DNA from: Flavobacterium shii
GTDB lineage: Bacteria; Bacteroidota; Bacteroidia; Flavobacteriales; Flavobacteriaceae
DNA length: 64,000 bases
Assembly: GCF_025847235.1 (NCBI RefSeq)
Contig: NZ_JAOZEW010000003.1
Coordinates: 248,001-312,000, forward strand
Direction of reading: 5' to 3'
The notes beneath the pieces were generated by a model. That model saw only the letters and a program-made list of their open reading frames with translations, had not been told where the DNA came from and ran no database searches. The translations under genes were made by a program, and so were the position numbers. This document shows positions 1-8,658 of this stretch, one piece after another (position 1 is the stretch's first letter; the number at the start of each line of letters is the position of its first letter).

Positions 1-631
1 AATGCTTGTCAAAAAAGTATTTTGGATCTGTATCGAAGTAAACTGAATTAAAATAATTCACCATCACTTTTTTATTACTATCATAATATCCTTGCCCCCA
101 GGTTACGTCAACCAAAATCCATTTTCCGTCAACCTGAACAGTATTCCATGCATGATTAGACAATAATTTTTCCCGACCGATATCTGTCAATAATTGCTTA
201 GAATCGCCTCGAATTACTTCAGATTTCAAATCTACCAAAGAAGCTAAACGTTGGTATAAAAGCGTAAAACCTTCACAAACTGCTTTTTGAGAATCAAATG
301 CCTTTTGCCATGTTTTTTCCTTTATTAACTCTATTTGTTTTTGCTTTTCGGCTTCATTTCTATAGCTAAATTGTACTGGTTTCTGCGGATTTAAATAAGC
401 TTTATAATCATATTTTATATTTAAAGCAATCCAACTATAAATAGCTCTTGCTCTATCATATTCTGAAGTAAAATCTCTTTGAATTCTCGTCGCTAAATCT
501 TCTGTAGAACTAAAATGTTTTGGGTATTTCTGTACAATATTATCAATCGCATTGTATTTTTGTGAATACGTTGAATACAAAAAAATATAATTCAGGAAAA
601 AAAATATAAAGGCAATCTTTTTTATTGTCAT
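1..631 (-). CDS. Transglutaminase-like domain protein (3' end cut by window)
   Basis: Reading the minus strand from the ATG at 631 gives an open frame running off the left edge (about 210 codons visible). It begins with a hydrophobic signal-like segment (MTIKKIAFIFFFLNYIF). The three expected catalytic residues of the transglutaminase/papain-like fold are visible in order: Cys in AVCEGF, His in NHAWNTV and Asp in LVDVTWG. This is the arrangement of secreted bacterial transglutaminase-like proteins, probably acting on proteins or peptides in the periplasm; the true substrate is unknown. The start codon lies 3 bases after the stop of the FMN reductase gene, so the two are probably translated from one mRNA. 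Family is well supported; function is inferred. Confidence 0.85.
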   Translation of the reverse strand, partial: MTIKKIAFIFFFLNYIFLYSTYSQKYNAIDNIVQKYPKHFSSTEDLATRIQRDFTSEYDRARAIYSWIALNIKYDYKAYLNPQKPVQFSYRNEAEKQKQIELIKEKTWQKAFDSQKAVCEGFTLLYQRLASLVDLKSEVIRGDSKQLLTDIGREKLLSNHAWNTVQVDGKWILVDVTWGQGYYDSNKKVMVNYFNSVYFDTDPKYFFDKH

Positions 632-634
632 CGA

Positions 635-1159
635 TTAAAAACTAGACTTAATAATGTCTTTTAATTCTTTATCTAACTCCGTATTTGATATTTTATTTTC
701 CTCTACATCAAAATTAACATTAAAACTCGGCAATGAAAAACTTGCTTTAATTTCTCCTCCATAACGTGGAAAAGCATTTTTGGCAATTTCCAAAACAAAA
801 CCTCCTCCTCTGGCTCCCGGTGAAGTTGCCATAAGCAGCATAGGTTTATGCTGAAAAATTTCTTTCTGGATTCGGGAACACCAATCAAAAACATTCTTGA
901 AAGCCGATGAGTAATTTCCATTATTTTCGGCTAACGAAATTACTAAAATATCGGCACTTGAAATTTTTTCCAAAAACGCTTTTGCTTTTGGATGCTGCCC
1001 TATTTCTTTTTCGACATCAACACTAAATAATGGCATTGCAAAATCATTTAGATCCAACACTTCAACCTCGGCATTATTAAATTGATTTGCAGCATACGTT
1101 GCTAATTTTTTATTGATAGAATGCTGACTATTACTTCCTGCAAAAGCTATAATTTTCAT
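635..1159 (-). CDS. NADPH-dependent FMN reductase family protein
   Basis: 174 residues with a flavodoxin-like fold. The N-terminal FAGSNSQHSINKKLA segment fits the FMN phosphate loop (GSxxxxS), the middle ILVISLAENNGNYSSAFKNVFDW matches the P-E-Y/N-x-S-x-P region of NADPH-dependent FMN reductases, and MATSPGARGG follows. Members reduce FMN or quinones with NAD(P)H in the cytoplasm; the physiological acceptor cannot be read from sequence. It sits 10 bases after the BrkB-like gene and 3 bases before the transglutaminase-like gene, suggesting one transcript. Length is normal for the family. Confidence 0.88.
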   Translation of the reverse strand: MKIIAFAGSNSQHSINKKLATYAANQFNNAEVEVLDLNDFAMPLFSVDVEKEIGQHPKAKAFLEKISSADILVISLAENNGNYSSAFKNVFDWCSRIQKEIFQHKPMLLMATSPGARGGGFVLEIAKNAFPRYGGEIKASFSLPSFNVNFDVEENKISNTELDKELKDIIKSSF

Positions 1160-1169
1160 AATTTTAGTT

Positions 1170-2126
1170 TTAAAGATTTACTCTATTTCTAAGATTTCTT
1201 TTTTTTATTTCTACCGAATATTCATTTGGATAAATTTTACCTCCGTATGACTTCGCATATACCTTTGTAAATTCAGCTCCAAAATACAGAATAATTGCCG
1301 AATAATATACCCAAACCAGAATTATTATCACCGAACCTGCAGCACCATAAACCGATGCTGTTGCAGAACTTCCCAAATAAAATCCTATTGCAAATTTCCC
1401 TATCATAAAAAGTACCGCTGTACAAGATGCTCCAATAAAAGCGTCTTTCCATTTTATTATTCCATCGGGTAATGCTTTAAATATAATTGCAAAAAGCAAG
1501 GTGATACTAACCAAAACAATGAGCAGATTTATTATATTAAATAAATAAACGGTACTCTCTGGGAAATATAATTTTAAGCGTGTACTCATTAAATCCAGTA
1601 TAGTACTCACAAAAAGACTCACAAGCATTAAAAACCCTACCGAAACAATCATAGAAAACGACATTAATCTATTCTGAATGAATTTCTTAAACCCTTTATT
1701 TGGCTTAGCCCGCAATCCCCAAATAAAATTAATAGAACTCTGGATTTCAGCAAAAACTCCTGATGCTCCAATTAATAACATTCCGCCTCCAAAAACAGTT
1801 GCAAAAACATTACTTCCCGAAAGCTGTACGTTTTTTATTGTCTCCTGAATTTGTATCGCGGCACTATCTCCCACCAATCCATTTATTTGCCCGTAAAGCT
1901 CTCCCGCTACAGCATCTTCACCAAAGAAAAACCCACAAATCGTAATAATTATAATTAACAAAGGTGGTAGTGCAAAAATGGTATAATAAGCCAATGCAGC
2001 ACTTAACTTTATCGCATTATCATCGTTAAACTCTAAGACTGTCGTTTTTAACAAATACCACGATTTAGATACTATATTGTGCTTTTCCAAAATATACTGA
2101 TTAATAGTTCTCTCAAATATAAGCAA
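1170..2126 (-). CDS. YihY/BrkB family inner-membrane protein
   Basis: 318 residues with about six hydrophobic membrane segments. It shows the family hallmarks: the N-terminal ALAYYTIFALPPLLII segment, the conserved loop GLVGDSAA, and the C-terminal SVYGAAGSVIIILVWVYYSAIILYFGAEFTKVYA block that is diagnostic of YihY/BrkB proteins. The family was once annotated as ribonuclease BN, which is now considered wrong; its function is not established. It is the first gene of a tight minus-strand group with the FMN reductase and the transglutaminase-like protein. A family A repeat lies just upstream at 2182-2325. Confidence 0.92.
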   Translation of the reverse strand: MLIFERTINQYILEKHNIVSKSWYLLKTTVLEFNDDNAIKLSAALAYYTIFALPPLLIIIITICGFFFGEDAVAGELYGQINGLVGDSAAIQIQETIKNVQLSGSNVFATVFGGGMLLIGASGVFAEIQSSINFIWGLRAKPNKGFKKFIQNRLMSFSMIVSVGFLMLVSLFVSTILDLMSTRLKLYFPESTVYLFNIINLLIVLVSITLLFAIIFKALPDGIIKWKDAFIGASCTAVLFMIGKFAIGFYLGSSATASVYGAAGSVIIILVWVYYSAIILYFGAEFTKVYAKSYGGKIYPNEYSVEIKKRNLRNRVNL

Positions 2127-2181
2127 TTATAAAAAAAGAATATTCCTATATTTCCAGTAAATATTATACTTTAACCATACT

Positions 2182-2325
2182 TACCCCAGATTGCAGTGGA
2201 AAGCATTTTGAGAGGAAAACCATTTTTTTGTTACTGTAAAAAAGCGACCAGCGGAAGCTCTTTTTATAGTATTACAAAAAAGGTTTTACCGAAAAATCTT
2301 GAAACGAAAAGCTGGAAACAGGTAC
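2182..2325. repeat. Dispersed family A repeat, copy 1 (long form)
   Basis: It begins TACCCCAGATTGCAGTGG and ends AAAGCTGGAAACAGGTA. It shares a 22-base identical core (2241-2262, containing GCGACCAGCGGAAGCTC) with the copy at 32601-32742, placed at almost the same distance from the left end. The ends can pair (TACC with GGTA, CCAG with CTGG around a 5-base bulge). Not coding. Its function is unknown. Confidence 0.8.
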
Positions 2326-2428
2326 TAGGAAAATAAAATTTAAAACCATTAAGACATTAAGTTTTATTAAGTTTCAGCTCCTACAAATTACTAAACAGTA
2401 ATAACACAGATAATAAAAAACAACAATA

Positions 2429-2556
2429 TTGTCTTTCTGAAGAACGAAGACACAAGCAATAGCGAACTAGCGAAGCAATCTCCATAAGAAACTAACATAA
2501 AGCATTCTTAAATTGTTGAGCTACTCGTGGAGATTCTTCGTTCCTCAGAAAGACAA
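2429..2556. repeat. Large imperfect palindrome (family B)
   Basis: The left arm (2429-2450) and right arm (2535-2556) are 22 bases each and complementary at 21 of 22 positions. Between them lies CGAAGCAATCTCC, which nearly repeats the inverted GGAGATTCTTCG just before the right arm. This matches a type of intergenic palindrome carrying GAAGCAATCTC that is common in many bacteria. A single arm recurs at 11055-11080 and a fragment at 31874-31888. Confidence 0.75.
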
Positions 2557-2718
2557 GTTTGCGATTGACCTAATGAAAAGAAATAGCATTGAATTTTTCT
2601 TTTTAAAACCAACTACAATTTATTCTTAATTTTTACTACTTCCCAGCTTTTCACACTTAATCTTAATGAAACTTAATTTCTTAATGGTAAAATAATTCCA
2701 TTTAATTTTAAACATAAA

Positions 2719-2746
2719 AAAACTGCTGAATTTCTTCAGCAGTTTT
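2719..2746 (-). terminator. Intrinsic terminator of ychF
   Basis: Perfect inverted repeat AAAACTGCTGAA / TTCAGCAGTTTT with a 4-base loop, running into a T-run on the minus strand 42 bases after the ychF stop. Confidence 0.85.
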
Positions 2747-2787
2747 AGTCTATTCTCTTTATTCTTTACTCTATTTTCTAAAAAAAA

Positions 2788-3882
2788 CTATACGTTAAAA
2801 CGGAAGTGCATTACATCTCCATCTTTTACTATATATTCTTTTCCTTCTACTTTGAATTTTCCAGCTTCTTTGGCTTTAGCCTCTGAACCGTAATGCACAA
2901 AATCTTCGTATGAAATTACTTCGGCACGGATGAATCCTTTTTCGAAATCGGTATGGATAACTCCTGCAGCTTGTGGTGCAGTAGCTCCGATATTAATTGT
3001 CCAGGCACGAACTTCTTTTACTCCTGCCGTGAAATAGGTTTGTTGTTTCAATAATTTATAAGCAGCACGAATTAAAACTGATGCTCCTGGCTCTTGCAAG
3101 CCCATATCTTCTAGAAAAACCTGACGCTCTTCGTAGCTTTCTAATTCGGTAATATCTGCCTCTGCCCCTACAGAAAGGATAATAACTTCGGCATCTTCGT
3201 CTTTTACTAACTCACGAACCTGATCTACGTATTTATTTCCATTTACTGCTGAATCCTCATCAACATTACAAACATATAATACTGGTTTTGCAGTAATTAG
3301 CTGAAAAGATTCCATTAAAATTTCTTCATCATTACCTTGAGGCGTGATCGTACGAGCCGATTTAGCTTGTAACAATGACTCTCTGATTCTGTCTAAAAGT
3401 GCTTTTTCAGTCTGCGCTTCTTTATTTCCAGTTTTAGCTGCACGATTTACTTTTTCCAAACGTTTTTCAACAGTTTCTAAATCTTTCAATTGCAGCTCAA
3501 TGTCAATTGTTTCTTTGTCACGAATTGGGTTTACATTCCCATCTACGTGAACAATATTATCATTATCAAAACAACGTAAAACGTGAATAATCGCATTACA
3601 CTCTCTGATGTTTCCTAAAAATTGATTCCCTAGTCCCTCACCTTTACTTGCTCCTTTTACCAAACCTGCAATATCTACGATATCCACAGTAGCCATTTGA
3701 ACGCGTTCTGGTTTTACCAATTCTTCTAATTTTTCAATTCTTGGATCTGGTACGTTTACAACACCAATATTTGGCTCAATTGTACAAAAAGGAAAGTTAG
3801 CACTTTGCGCTTTTGCATTTGATAAACAATTAAATAATGTTGATTTTCCAACATTTGGCAATCCTACAATTCCTGCTTTCAT
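2788..3882 (-). CDS. ychF: Redox-regulated ATPase YchF
   Basis: 364 residues, the standard YchF length. The G domain has P-loop GLPNVGKSTLF (7-17) and the switch II region DIAGLVKGASKGEGLGNQFL (about 69-88). The base-recognition motif is NVDE instead of NKxD, which explains the preference of YchF for ATP over GTP. A coiled-coil insertion lies mid-protein, and the C-terminal TGS domain ends with YIVKDGDVMHFRFNV. It is a cytoplasmic, translation-associated P-loop ATPase linked to oxidative stress responses in other bacteria. It is monocistronic, with its own -7 box at 3957-3964 and a terminator at 2719-2746. Confidence 0.97.
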   Translation of the reverse strand: MKAGIVGLPNVGKSTLFNCLSNAKAQSANFPFCTIEPNIGVVNVPDPRIEKLEELVKPERVQMATVDIVDIAGLVKGASKGEGLGNQFLGNIRECNAIIHVLRCFDNDNIVHVDGNVNPIRDKETIDIELQLKDLETVEKRLEKVNRAAKTGNKEAQTEKALLDRIRESLLQAKSARTITPQGNDEEILMESFQLITAKPVLYVCNVDEDSAVNGNKYVDQVRELVKDEDAEVIILSVGAEADITELESYEERQVFLEDMGLQEPGASVLIRAAYKLLKQQTYFTAGVKEVRAWTINIGATAPQAAGVIHTDFEKGFIRAEVISYEDFVHYGSEAKAKEAGKFKVEGKEYIVKDGDVMHFRFNV

Positions 3883-3956
3883 ATGTAGTTTCTATTTATT
3901 TTTATTTTCAGCTATTCAATTCTGCTGAAATTTATGTTCTCGCTTTTAAAAGTTTG

Positions 3957-3964
3957 CAAATATA
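3957..3964 (-). promoter_or_regulatory. Predicted -7 box for ychF
   Basis: Minus-strand TATATTTG matches the Bacteroidota -7 consensus TAnnTTTG. A TTG lies 23 bases upstream (3988-3990). It is 75 bases before the ychF start. Confidence 0.5.
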
Positions 3965-4116
3965 AGATTTAATACTTCGTTGCCGAACAAAAACTGTGTA
4001 TTAATACACTTTTAAGTAACGTCTTAAAAAAAAATAAACATTTTATTAATTTTTTGTTAAAAAACATTACTTTTATCTGAACATCTAACCAAACACAAAA
4101 CCAAACACAATTAATT

Positions 4117-6792
4117 ATGAAAAAAATCACAGTATTAGTATTTATACTAAATGTCACGTTTCTTTTTGCCCAAAAACAAATCAGCGGTGTCGTGAAAGAT
4201 CACAATGGAGCAGCGCTTCCCGGGGTAAATATTATAGAAAAAGGAACTACAAATGGGGTATCTACCGATATTCAAGGAGGTTATATTATTAAAGTTAAAG
4301 ATGGCGCCGTCTTAGTTTTTAGTTATGTAGGGTACTCAAATACCGAAAAAAATGCTATAAATGGCACCATGAATGTTACAATGGACGAAGATGGAGGACA
4401 GATACTTAAAGATGTTGTAATTGTTGGCTCCAGAAATAGCAAAAGAACGGTTGTAAATTCGGCAGTACCAATTGATATTATTAACATTAAAGATGTTACT
4501 ACACAAAGTGGAAAACTGGAAATCAATCAATTACTACAATATATTGCTCCTTCCTTTAATGCCAATAAACAATCTGGATCTGACGGAGCCGATCACGTTG
4601 ACCCTGCTTCTTTAAGAGGTTTAGGTCCGGATCAAACACTGGTTTTAATAAACGGAAAAAGAAGGCATCAATCTTCTCTTGTTAACTTATTTGGAACTCG
4701 CGGACGTGGAAATACAGGTACGGATTTGAATGCAATTCCAGCTTCGGCGATAAAAAGAATTGAGATATTAAGAGATGGTGCAGCGGCTCAATATGGATCT
4801 GATGCCATTGCCGGAGTAATTAATATTGTACTAAACGATAATATAAATGAATTAAACGGAGCCATTACTTATGGTGTTTACAATACTAAAGCGCAAGGCG
4901 ATTTCCTTCCCGGAACTCCAAACACTAAGGATTATCGACTAGACCAAAACGGAAATGGAAATTCATACGGAAAAAACCAAGCATTTGATGGTGGTTCGGT
5001 AAAAGTAGGCGCTAATTATGGTGTTGCTGTTGGTGAGAAAGGTGGTTTTGCCAATTTCACTACAGAATACATCAGCAAGAATAAAACCCTACGTCCTGCA
5101 TACGATTTCCGAAAAGGATTTGGAGATGCTGAAATTCAAAGTTTTAATTTTTTTGCAAACATGGCGGTTCCTATCTCTGATAAAACGGAGTTCTACGCCT
5201 TTGGAGGAAGAAATTACAGAGATACCGATGCTTATGCATTTACACGTAATGATGGTCCAAGAGTTGTAGAATCTATTTATCCAGGCGGATATACTCCAAG
5301 AATTACTTCAACCATCATTGACAATTCATTATCAGCAGGATTTAGAACTGAGACTGCAAGCGGCTGGAAAATTGATATTAGTAATACATATGGAAAAAAC
5401 CTTTTTCACTACTACATAAAAGGAACCATAAACGCATCTCTTGAAGCTGCTTCTCCAACAGAGTTTGATGCAGGCGGACATACCTTAACTCAAAACACTA
5501 CTAATTTTGATTTTTCTAAAAATTATGATTCAGTTCTTAGCGGATTAAATTTAGCTTTTGGAGCTGAATATCGCACTGAAAATTTTACCATTTTTGCTGG
5601 AGATGAAGGTTCTTATGCAACTTACGATACAAACGGAATTCCGATAAGAGATCCAGCAAATCAAAATGCTCCAACTATTCCAAATCCAGATTACGACCCA
5701 ACCTTACCAATTTCTAAAGACAATCCGGTTACCCTTACCAGACCAGGAGGTTCTCAGGGTTTTCCTGGATACAGCCCTCTTAATACGGTTGATAGAGGTC
5801 GTACTAACGTATCTTTATATACAGATGCGGAACTGGATGTTACCGATGCCTTCTTAGTAAGTGGAGCCGTTCGTTTTGAAAACTACAGTGACTTTGGCAG
5901 TACTCTTAACGGAAAATTGGCCATGCGACTAAAAGCTACTAAAAATATTAATTTTAGAGGATCTATAAGTACCGGATTCCGCGCACCTTCATTGGCACAA
6001 ATCTATTATAATTTACATTTTACAAACTTTAATGCAGGTGGCGCAACCGAAGTATTGCTTGCCCCAAACAACAGTCCTATTACTCGTGCTTTTGGCATCC
6101 AGAAACTAAATGAAGAAAAAGCGATAAATGCCTCTTTAGGATTCACCGCAAATTTTGGAGATTTTACAGCTACTGTTGACGGGTATTTTATAAAAGTAAA
6201 AAACCGTATTGTACTTACAGGTTATTTTGATGCCACGGCTTTAAATATTGGCGTTGCCGAAGCTCAATTTTTCGTAAACGGTGTTGATACCAAAACCACA
6301 GGATTGGATATAGTTCTTGCATGGAAGAAAAAATTTGGAGAATCACAATTTAGTGCAACTCTGGTAGGTAATATCAATGATATGAAAATTGACAACATAA
6401 AAAACGGTAATTTACCCGAAGAAACTTTTTTTGGAAGACGCGAAAGAGCATTTTTATTAGCTTCGGCACCTAAAAATAAATTTGGTTTAAACTTAAATTA
6501 TGCCAGACATAAATTTGATGCTGGTTTAGCATTTACACATTTCAGTAAAGTCGTTTTAGTAGATTACGGAGATGAAGATGACGTATATTATGCAAGAGTC
6601 GTAACCGACTTAACTCTTGGATACCAACTTACAAAACAACTAAAATTAAGCGTTGGTAGTAATAACTTATTCAACAGATATCCAACTAAACAAGATGAGC
6701 AAGGAAACACCGAAGCTGGTGGATATTGGGATGCTGTACAAATGGGTTTCAGCGGAGCATATTACTACGCCAGACTTGGATTTACATTTTAA
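4117..6792 (+). CDS. TonB-dependent outer-membrane receptor
   Basis: 891 residues. A signal peptide (about 1-18, ending LFAQ) is followed by a CarboxypepD_reg-like beta-sandwich (KQISGVVKDHNGAALPGVNI). The plug domain follows, with the SLRGLGPDQTLVLINGKRRH and ILRDGAAAQYGSDAIAGVINIVL segments, and then the beta-barrel ending in a terminal aromatic residue (YYARLGFTF). It is a gated transporter powered by TonB/ExbBD. No SusD partner lies next to it, so it is more likely a receptor for a siderophore, cobalamin or similar ligand than a polysaccharide SusC; the substrate cannot be read from sequence. It is monocistronic, with a terminator at 6811-6843. Confidence 0.93.
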   Translation: MKKITVLVFILNVTFLFAQKQISGVVKDHNGAALPGVNIIEKGTTNGVSTDIQGGYIIKVKDGAVLVFSYVGYSNTEKNAINGTMNVTMDEDGGQILKDVVIVGSRNSKRTVVNSAVPIDIINIKDVTTQSGKLEINQLLQYIAPSFNANKQSGSDGADHVDPASLRGLGPDQTLVLINGKRRHQSSLVNLFGTRGRGNTGTDLNAIPASAIKRIEILRDGAAAQYGSDAIAGVINIVLNDNINELNGAITYGVYNTKAQGDFLPGTPNTKDYRLDQNGNGNSYGKNQAFDGGSVKVGANYGVAVGEKGGFANFTTEYISKNKTLRPAYDFRKGFGDAEIQSFNFFANMAVPISDKTEFYAFGGRNYRDTDAYAFTRNDGPRVVESIYPGGYTPRITSTIIDNSLSAGFRTETASGWKIDISNTYGKNLFHYYIKGTINASLEAASPTEFDAGGHTLTQNTTNFDFSKNYDSVLSGLNLAFGAEYRTENFTIFAGDEGSYATYDTNGIPIRDPANQNAPTIPNPDYDPTLPISKDNPVTLTRPGGSQGFPGYSPLNTVDRGRTNVSLYTDAELDVTDAFLVSGAVRFENYSDFGSTLNGKLAMRLKATKNINFRGSISTGFRAPSLAQIYYNLHFTNFNAGGATEVLLAPNNSPITRAFGIQKLNEEKAINASLGFTANFGDFTATVDGYFIKVKNRIVLTGYFDATALNIGVAEAQFFVNGVDTKTTGLDIVLAWKKKFGESQFSATLVGNINDMKIDNIKNGNLPEETFFGRRERAFLLASAPKNKFGLNLNYARHKFDAGLAFTHFSKVVLVDYGDEDDVYYARVVTDLTLGYQLTKQLKLSVGSNNLFNRYPTKQDEQGNTEAGGYWDAVQMGFSGAYYYARLGFTF

Positions 6793-6810
6793 CCTAAAAC
6801 ATATTACAAC

Positions 6811-6843
6811 AAAAATCCTGAGCTTACACTCAGGATTTTTTTT
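6811..6843. terminator. Bidirectional terminator after the TonB receptor
   Basis: AAAAATCCTGAG / CTCAGGATTTTT with a 6-base loop, flanked by A-run and T-run. It serves the plus-strand receptor gene and the converging minus-strand gene at 6862. The same 12-base stem recurs at 8112-8144. Confidence 0.85.
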
Positions 6844-6861
6844 TATGAAATACCTAAACTA

Positions 6862-8022
6862 TTACTTAAATTCCAAAGAGTTTATTATTGCTTTTTCTTT
6901 GTCGGTTGCAGCAAACCCGGAAACATTCCAGTAATTGGTTAGAATTTTATTCTTTTTATTAAAGAGTGTCTTTTCTTTAAAAACATCGCTTTCATTATAA
7001 GTAAATTTTTGTTTATTGAAATTGGTCGTTATAAAACTATTTCGGACTTGAATCTTTTTGACCTTATCTTTCAACACAAGATCAAAAGCTATTTCTTCAT
7101 TCGAACTCAATAAATAATAATCCGACCCATCCATCCTGTACTGTACCGTTACAAATGACCTTGTAATATTCTTAGAACCTGCAGTCGGCTTTTCATCTAT
7201 TTTATTAGAATTTCCAGGAGTAAAAACACAGGTAAATTCGATAATTACCTTTTTTTCATGATCATAAATAACTTCAAAACGTTCTACCTCTTTCTTGGAT
7301 TTATTCAGCGGAGTTATATTCATTACATAATAGTTTTTATTATTAGGATATCCTTTTATAATAAAATCATATTCTTTTTTCGATTTTGAATCTAAAACAG
7401 GCTTAAAATAATTTAAATTAGAATAATTCTCCATGATATCATTCAGATTATATCCTCTTAAATAAGTACTTACATCTGTTTCTAATAAACCATAAGATCT
7501 ATTTTGTTCTACTAACAATGTTGTTGTTGCTTTTTTATTATTTCCTGAAAACTGAAAATGCACAAGTCCATCATTATAATAAGAATATTTATCATCAAGC
7601 ATAAAATACTCTCTTACATACACTTTCAATCGATAAGGCGTTGTTAGTTTTTCTACCGAATTAGAAACAATTTTTTTAAGTACTTTCTGCGGAGACTCAT
7701 TAGAGACAACAATCTCCGCCAATTTATTATCCTTATCTTTTAAATAAACTACAAATTGATCCTCTTTTAAAGCTGCCCAGCGAAGCGTTAAGTTCTCATG
7801 ATTCTCCTCTGAAACCTGAATATTAGATGCTCCAGTTAACATAAAAGTTACCTTACCCTCTTCATTACTCAATAAAACTTGCTTGGTTTTCATTACAACT
7901 ACCATTGCTCCTTCTATTGGTAACTGTGTTTCTATATCTTTTACGATTATAGAATATTCGGTGCTTTGAGCAAAAACATTTCCATTAAAAAATACAATAA
8001 ATAAAAGCATAATTCTCTTCAT
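6862..8022 (-). CDS. Secreted CarboxypepD_reg-like domain protein
   Basis: 386 residues from the ATG at 8022; an in-frame ATG two codons upstream (8028) is possible, but the chosen start gives the better signal peptide (MKRIMLLFIVFFNGNVFAQ). The first 100 residues resemble the carboxypeptidase-regulatory beta-sandwich common in Bacteroidota envelope proteins (YSIIVKDIETQLPIEGAMVVV). The remainder is a large beta-rich region of unknown function. No catalytic motif is visible. It probably acts in the periplasm or at the outer membrane. It is flanked on both sides by terminators with the same stem. Confidence 0.75.
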   Translation of the reverse strand: MKRIMLLFIVFFNGNVFAQSTEYSIIVKDIETQLPIEGAMVVVMKTKQVLLSNEEGKVTFMLTGASNIQVSEENHENLTLRWAALKEDQFVVYLKDKDNKLAEIVVSNESPQKVLKKIVSNSVEKLTTPYRLKVYVREYFMLDDKYSYYNDGLVHFQFSGNNKKATTTLLVEQNRSYGLLETDVSTYLRGYNLNDIMENYSNLNYFKPVLDSKSKKEYDFIIKGYPNNKNYYVMNITPLNKSKKEVERFEVIYDHEKKVIIEFTCVFTPGNSNKIDEKPTAGSKNITRSFVTVQYRMDGSDYYLLSSNEEIAFDLVLKDKVKKIQVRNSFITTNFNKQKFTYNESDVFKEKTLFNKKNKILTNYWNVSGFAATDKEKAIINSLEFK

Positions 8023-8111
8023 AGGCATTCAATAAAATCAAATTAACACCTATAAAACTACAAATAAAACATTACAAACCAATACAGTACGAAAAAACTT
8101 TAGTTGTAAAA

Positions 8112-8144
8112 AAAAATCCTGAGCGTTAAACTCAGGATTTTTTT
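8112..8144 (-). terminator. Terminator of the ferredoxin gene
   Basis: AAAAATCCTGAG / CTCAGGATTTTT with a 7-base loop. On the minus strand it follows the ferredoxin stop by 26 bases and ends in a T-run. The stem is identical to that at 6811-6843; only the loop differs. Confidence 0.82.
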
Positions 8145-8169
8145 GTTTAATCTAAAAAGATTTTTATAT

Positions 8170-8520
8170 TTATTCGTTATGTAAAAACGCTTGTCTATTT
8201 AACAATGTTTCTTCATCTTCTACATGATTATCATCTGGCACACAACAATCCACAGGACATACAGCAGCACATTGTGGCTCATCATGAAAACCTTTACACT
8301 CAGTACATTTCCCTGGAACAATGTAGTAAACCTCGTCAGAAATAGGAGTTTGAGCATCTTCAGCATCAACTTCTGTTCCGTCTGGTAAAATTACTTTTCC
8401 TGTTAATTTCGTTCCATCTTTGTATCTCCAATCATCAGCACCTTCATAGATTGCTGTGTTTGGGCATTCTGGTTCACAAGCCCCACAATTGATACATTCG
8501 TCGGTTATAATTATTGCCAT
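8170..8520 (-). CDS. 4Fe-4S dicluster ferredoxin
   Basis: 116 residues. Cluster I ligands are Cys9, Cys12, Cys15 and Cys19-Pro ([12 protein letters not shown]). A second set is at Cys72, Cys75, Cys84 and Cys88-Pro ([18 protein letters not shown]). An insert of about 45 residues between the two cluster regions ([18 protein letters not shown]) is usual for the Bacteroidota version. It is a cytoplasmic electron carrier; the partner enzyme is not defined. It is transcribed divergently from the acyl-CoA reductase, with overlapping predicted promoters (8588-8651). Confidence 0.95.
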   Translation of the reverse strand: MAIIITDECINCGACEPECPNTAIYEGADDWRYKDGTKLTGKVILPDGTEVDAEDAQTPISDEVYYIVPGKCTECKGFHDEPQCAAVCPVDCCVPDDNHVEDEETLLNRQAFLHNE

Positions 8521-8587
8521 TTTATTTTTGGTTACGAGTTAAAAGTTACAAGTTCAGAAATAATAGTATCGAAGATTTTATTCTGCT

Positions 8588-8618
8588 TTGTCTTATAACT
8601 TAATATAGCTTATTTTTG
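8588..8618 (+). promoter_or_regulatory. Predicted promoter of the acyl-CoA reductase gene
   Basis: TTG (8588-8590), a 20-base spacer and TATTTTTG (8611-8618) fit the Bacteroidota sigma consensus TTG-N19-21-TAnnTTTG. The start codon is at 8659. Confidence 0.6.
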
Positions 8619-8620
8619 TG

Positions 8621-8651
8621 CAAAATTACAATCAAAACTATTCATATACAA
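8621..8651 (-). promoter_or_regulatory. Predicted promoter of the ferredoxin gene
   Basis: On the minus strand TTG (8651-8649), a 20-base spacer and TAATTTTG (8628-8621) fit the same consensus. Its -7 box lies two bases from the -7 box of the plus-strand promoter, so the polymerase footprints must overlap. Confidence 0.55.
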
Positions 8652-8658
8652 ATTACTT

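Larger units (their letters stand above)
2127..2787. other. Long intergenic region with repeats and terminator
   Basis: This 661-base stretch between brkB-like and ychF has no credible gene. It holds a family A element (2182-2325), a large imperfect palindrome (2429-2556) and the ychF terminator (2719-2746). The sequence between these shows only AT-rich spacer. Confidence 0.75.

Noticed and set aside
3969..4157. 62-codon minus-strand frame upstream of the TonB receptor
   Set aside because: It overlaps the receptor start and the promoter region; Phe/Lys/Ile-rich translation of AT-rich DNA with no family features.
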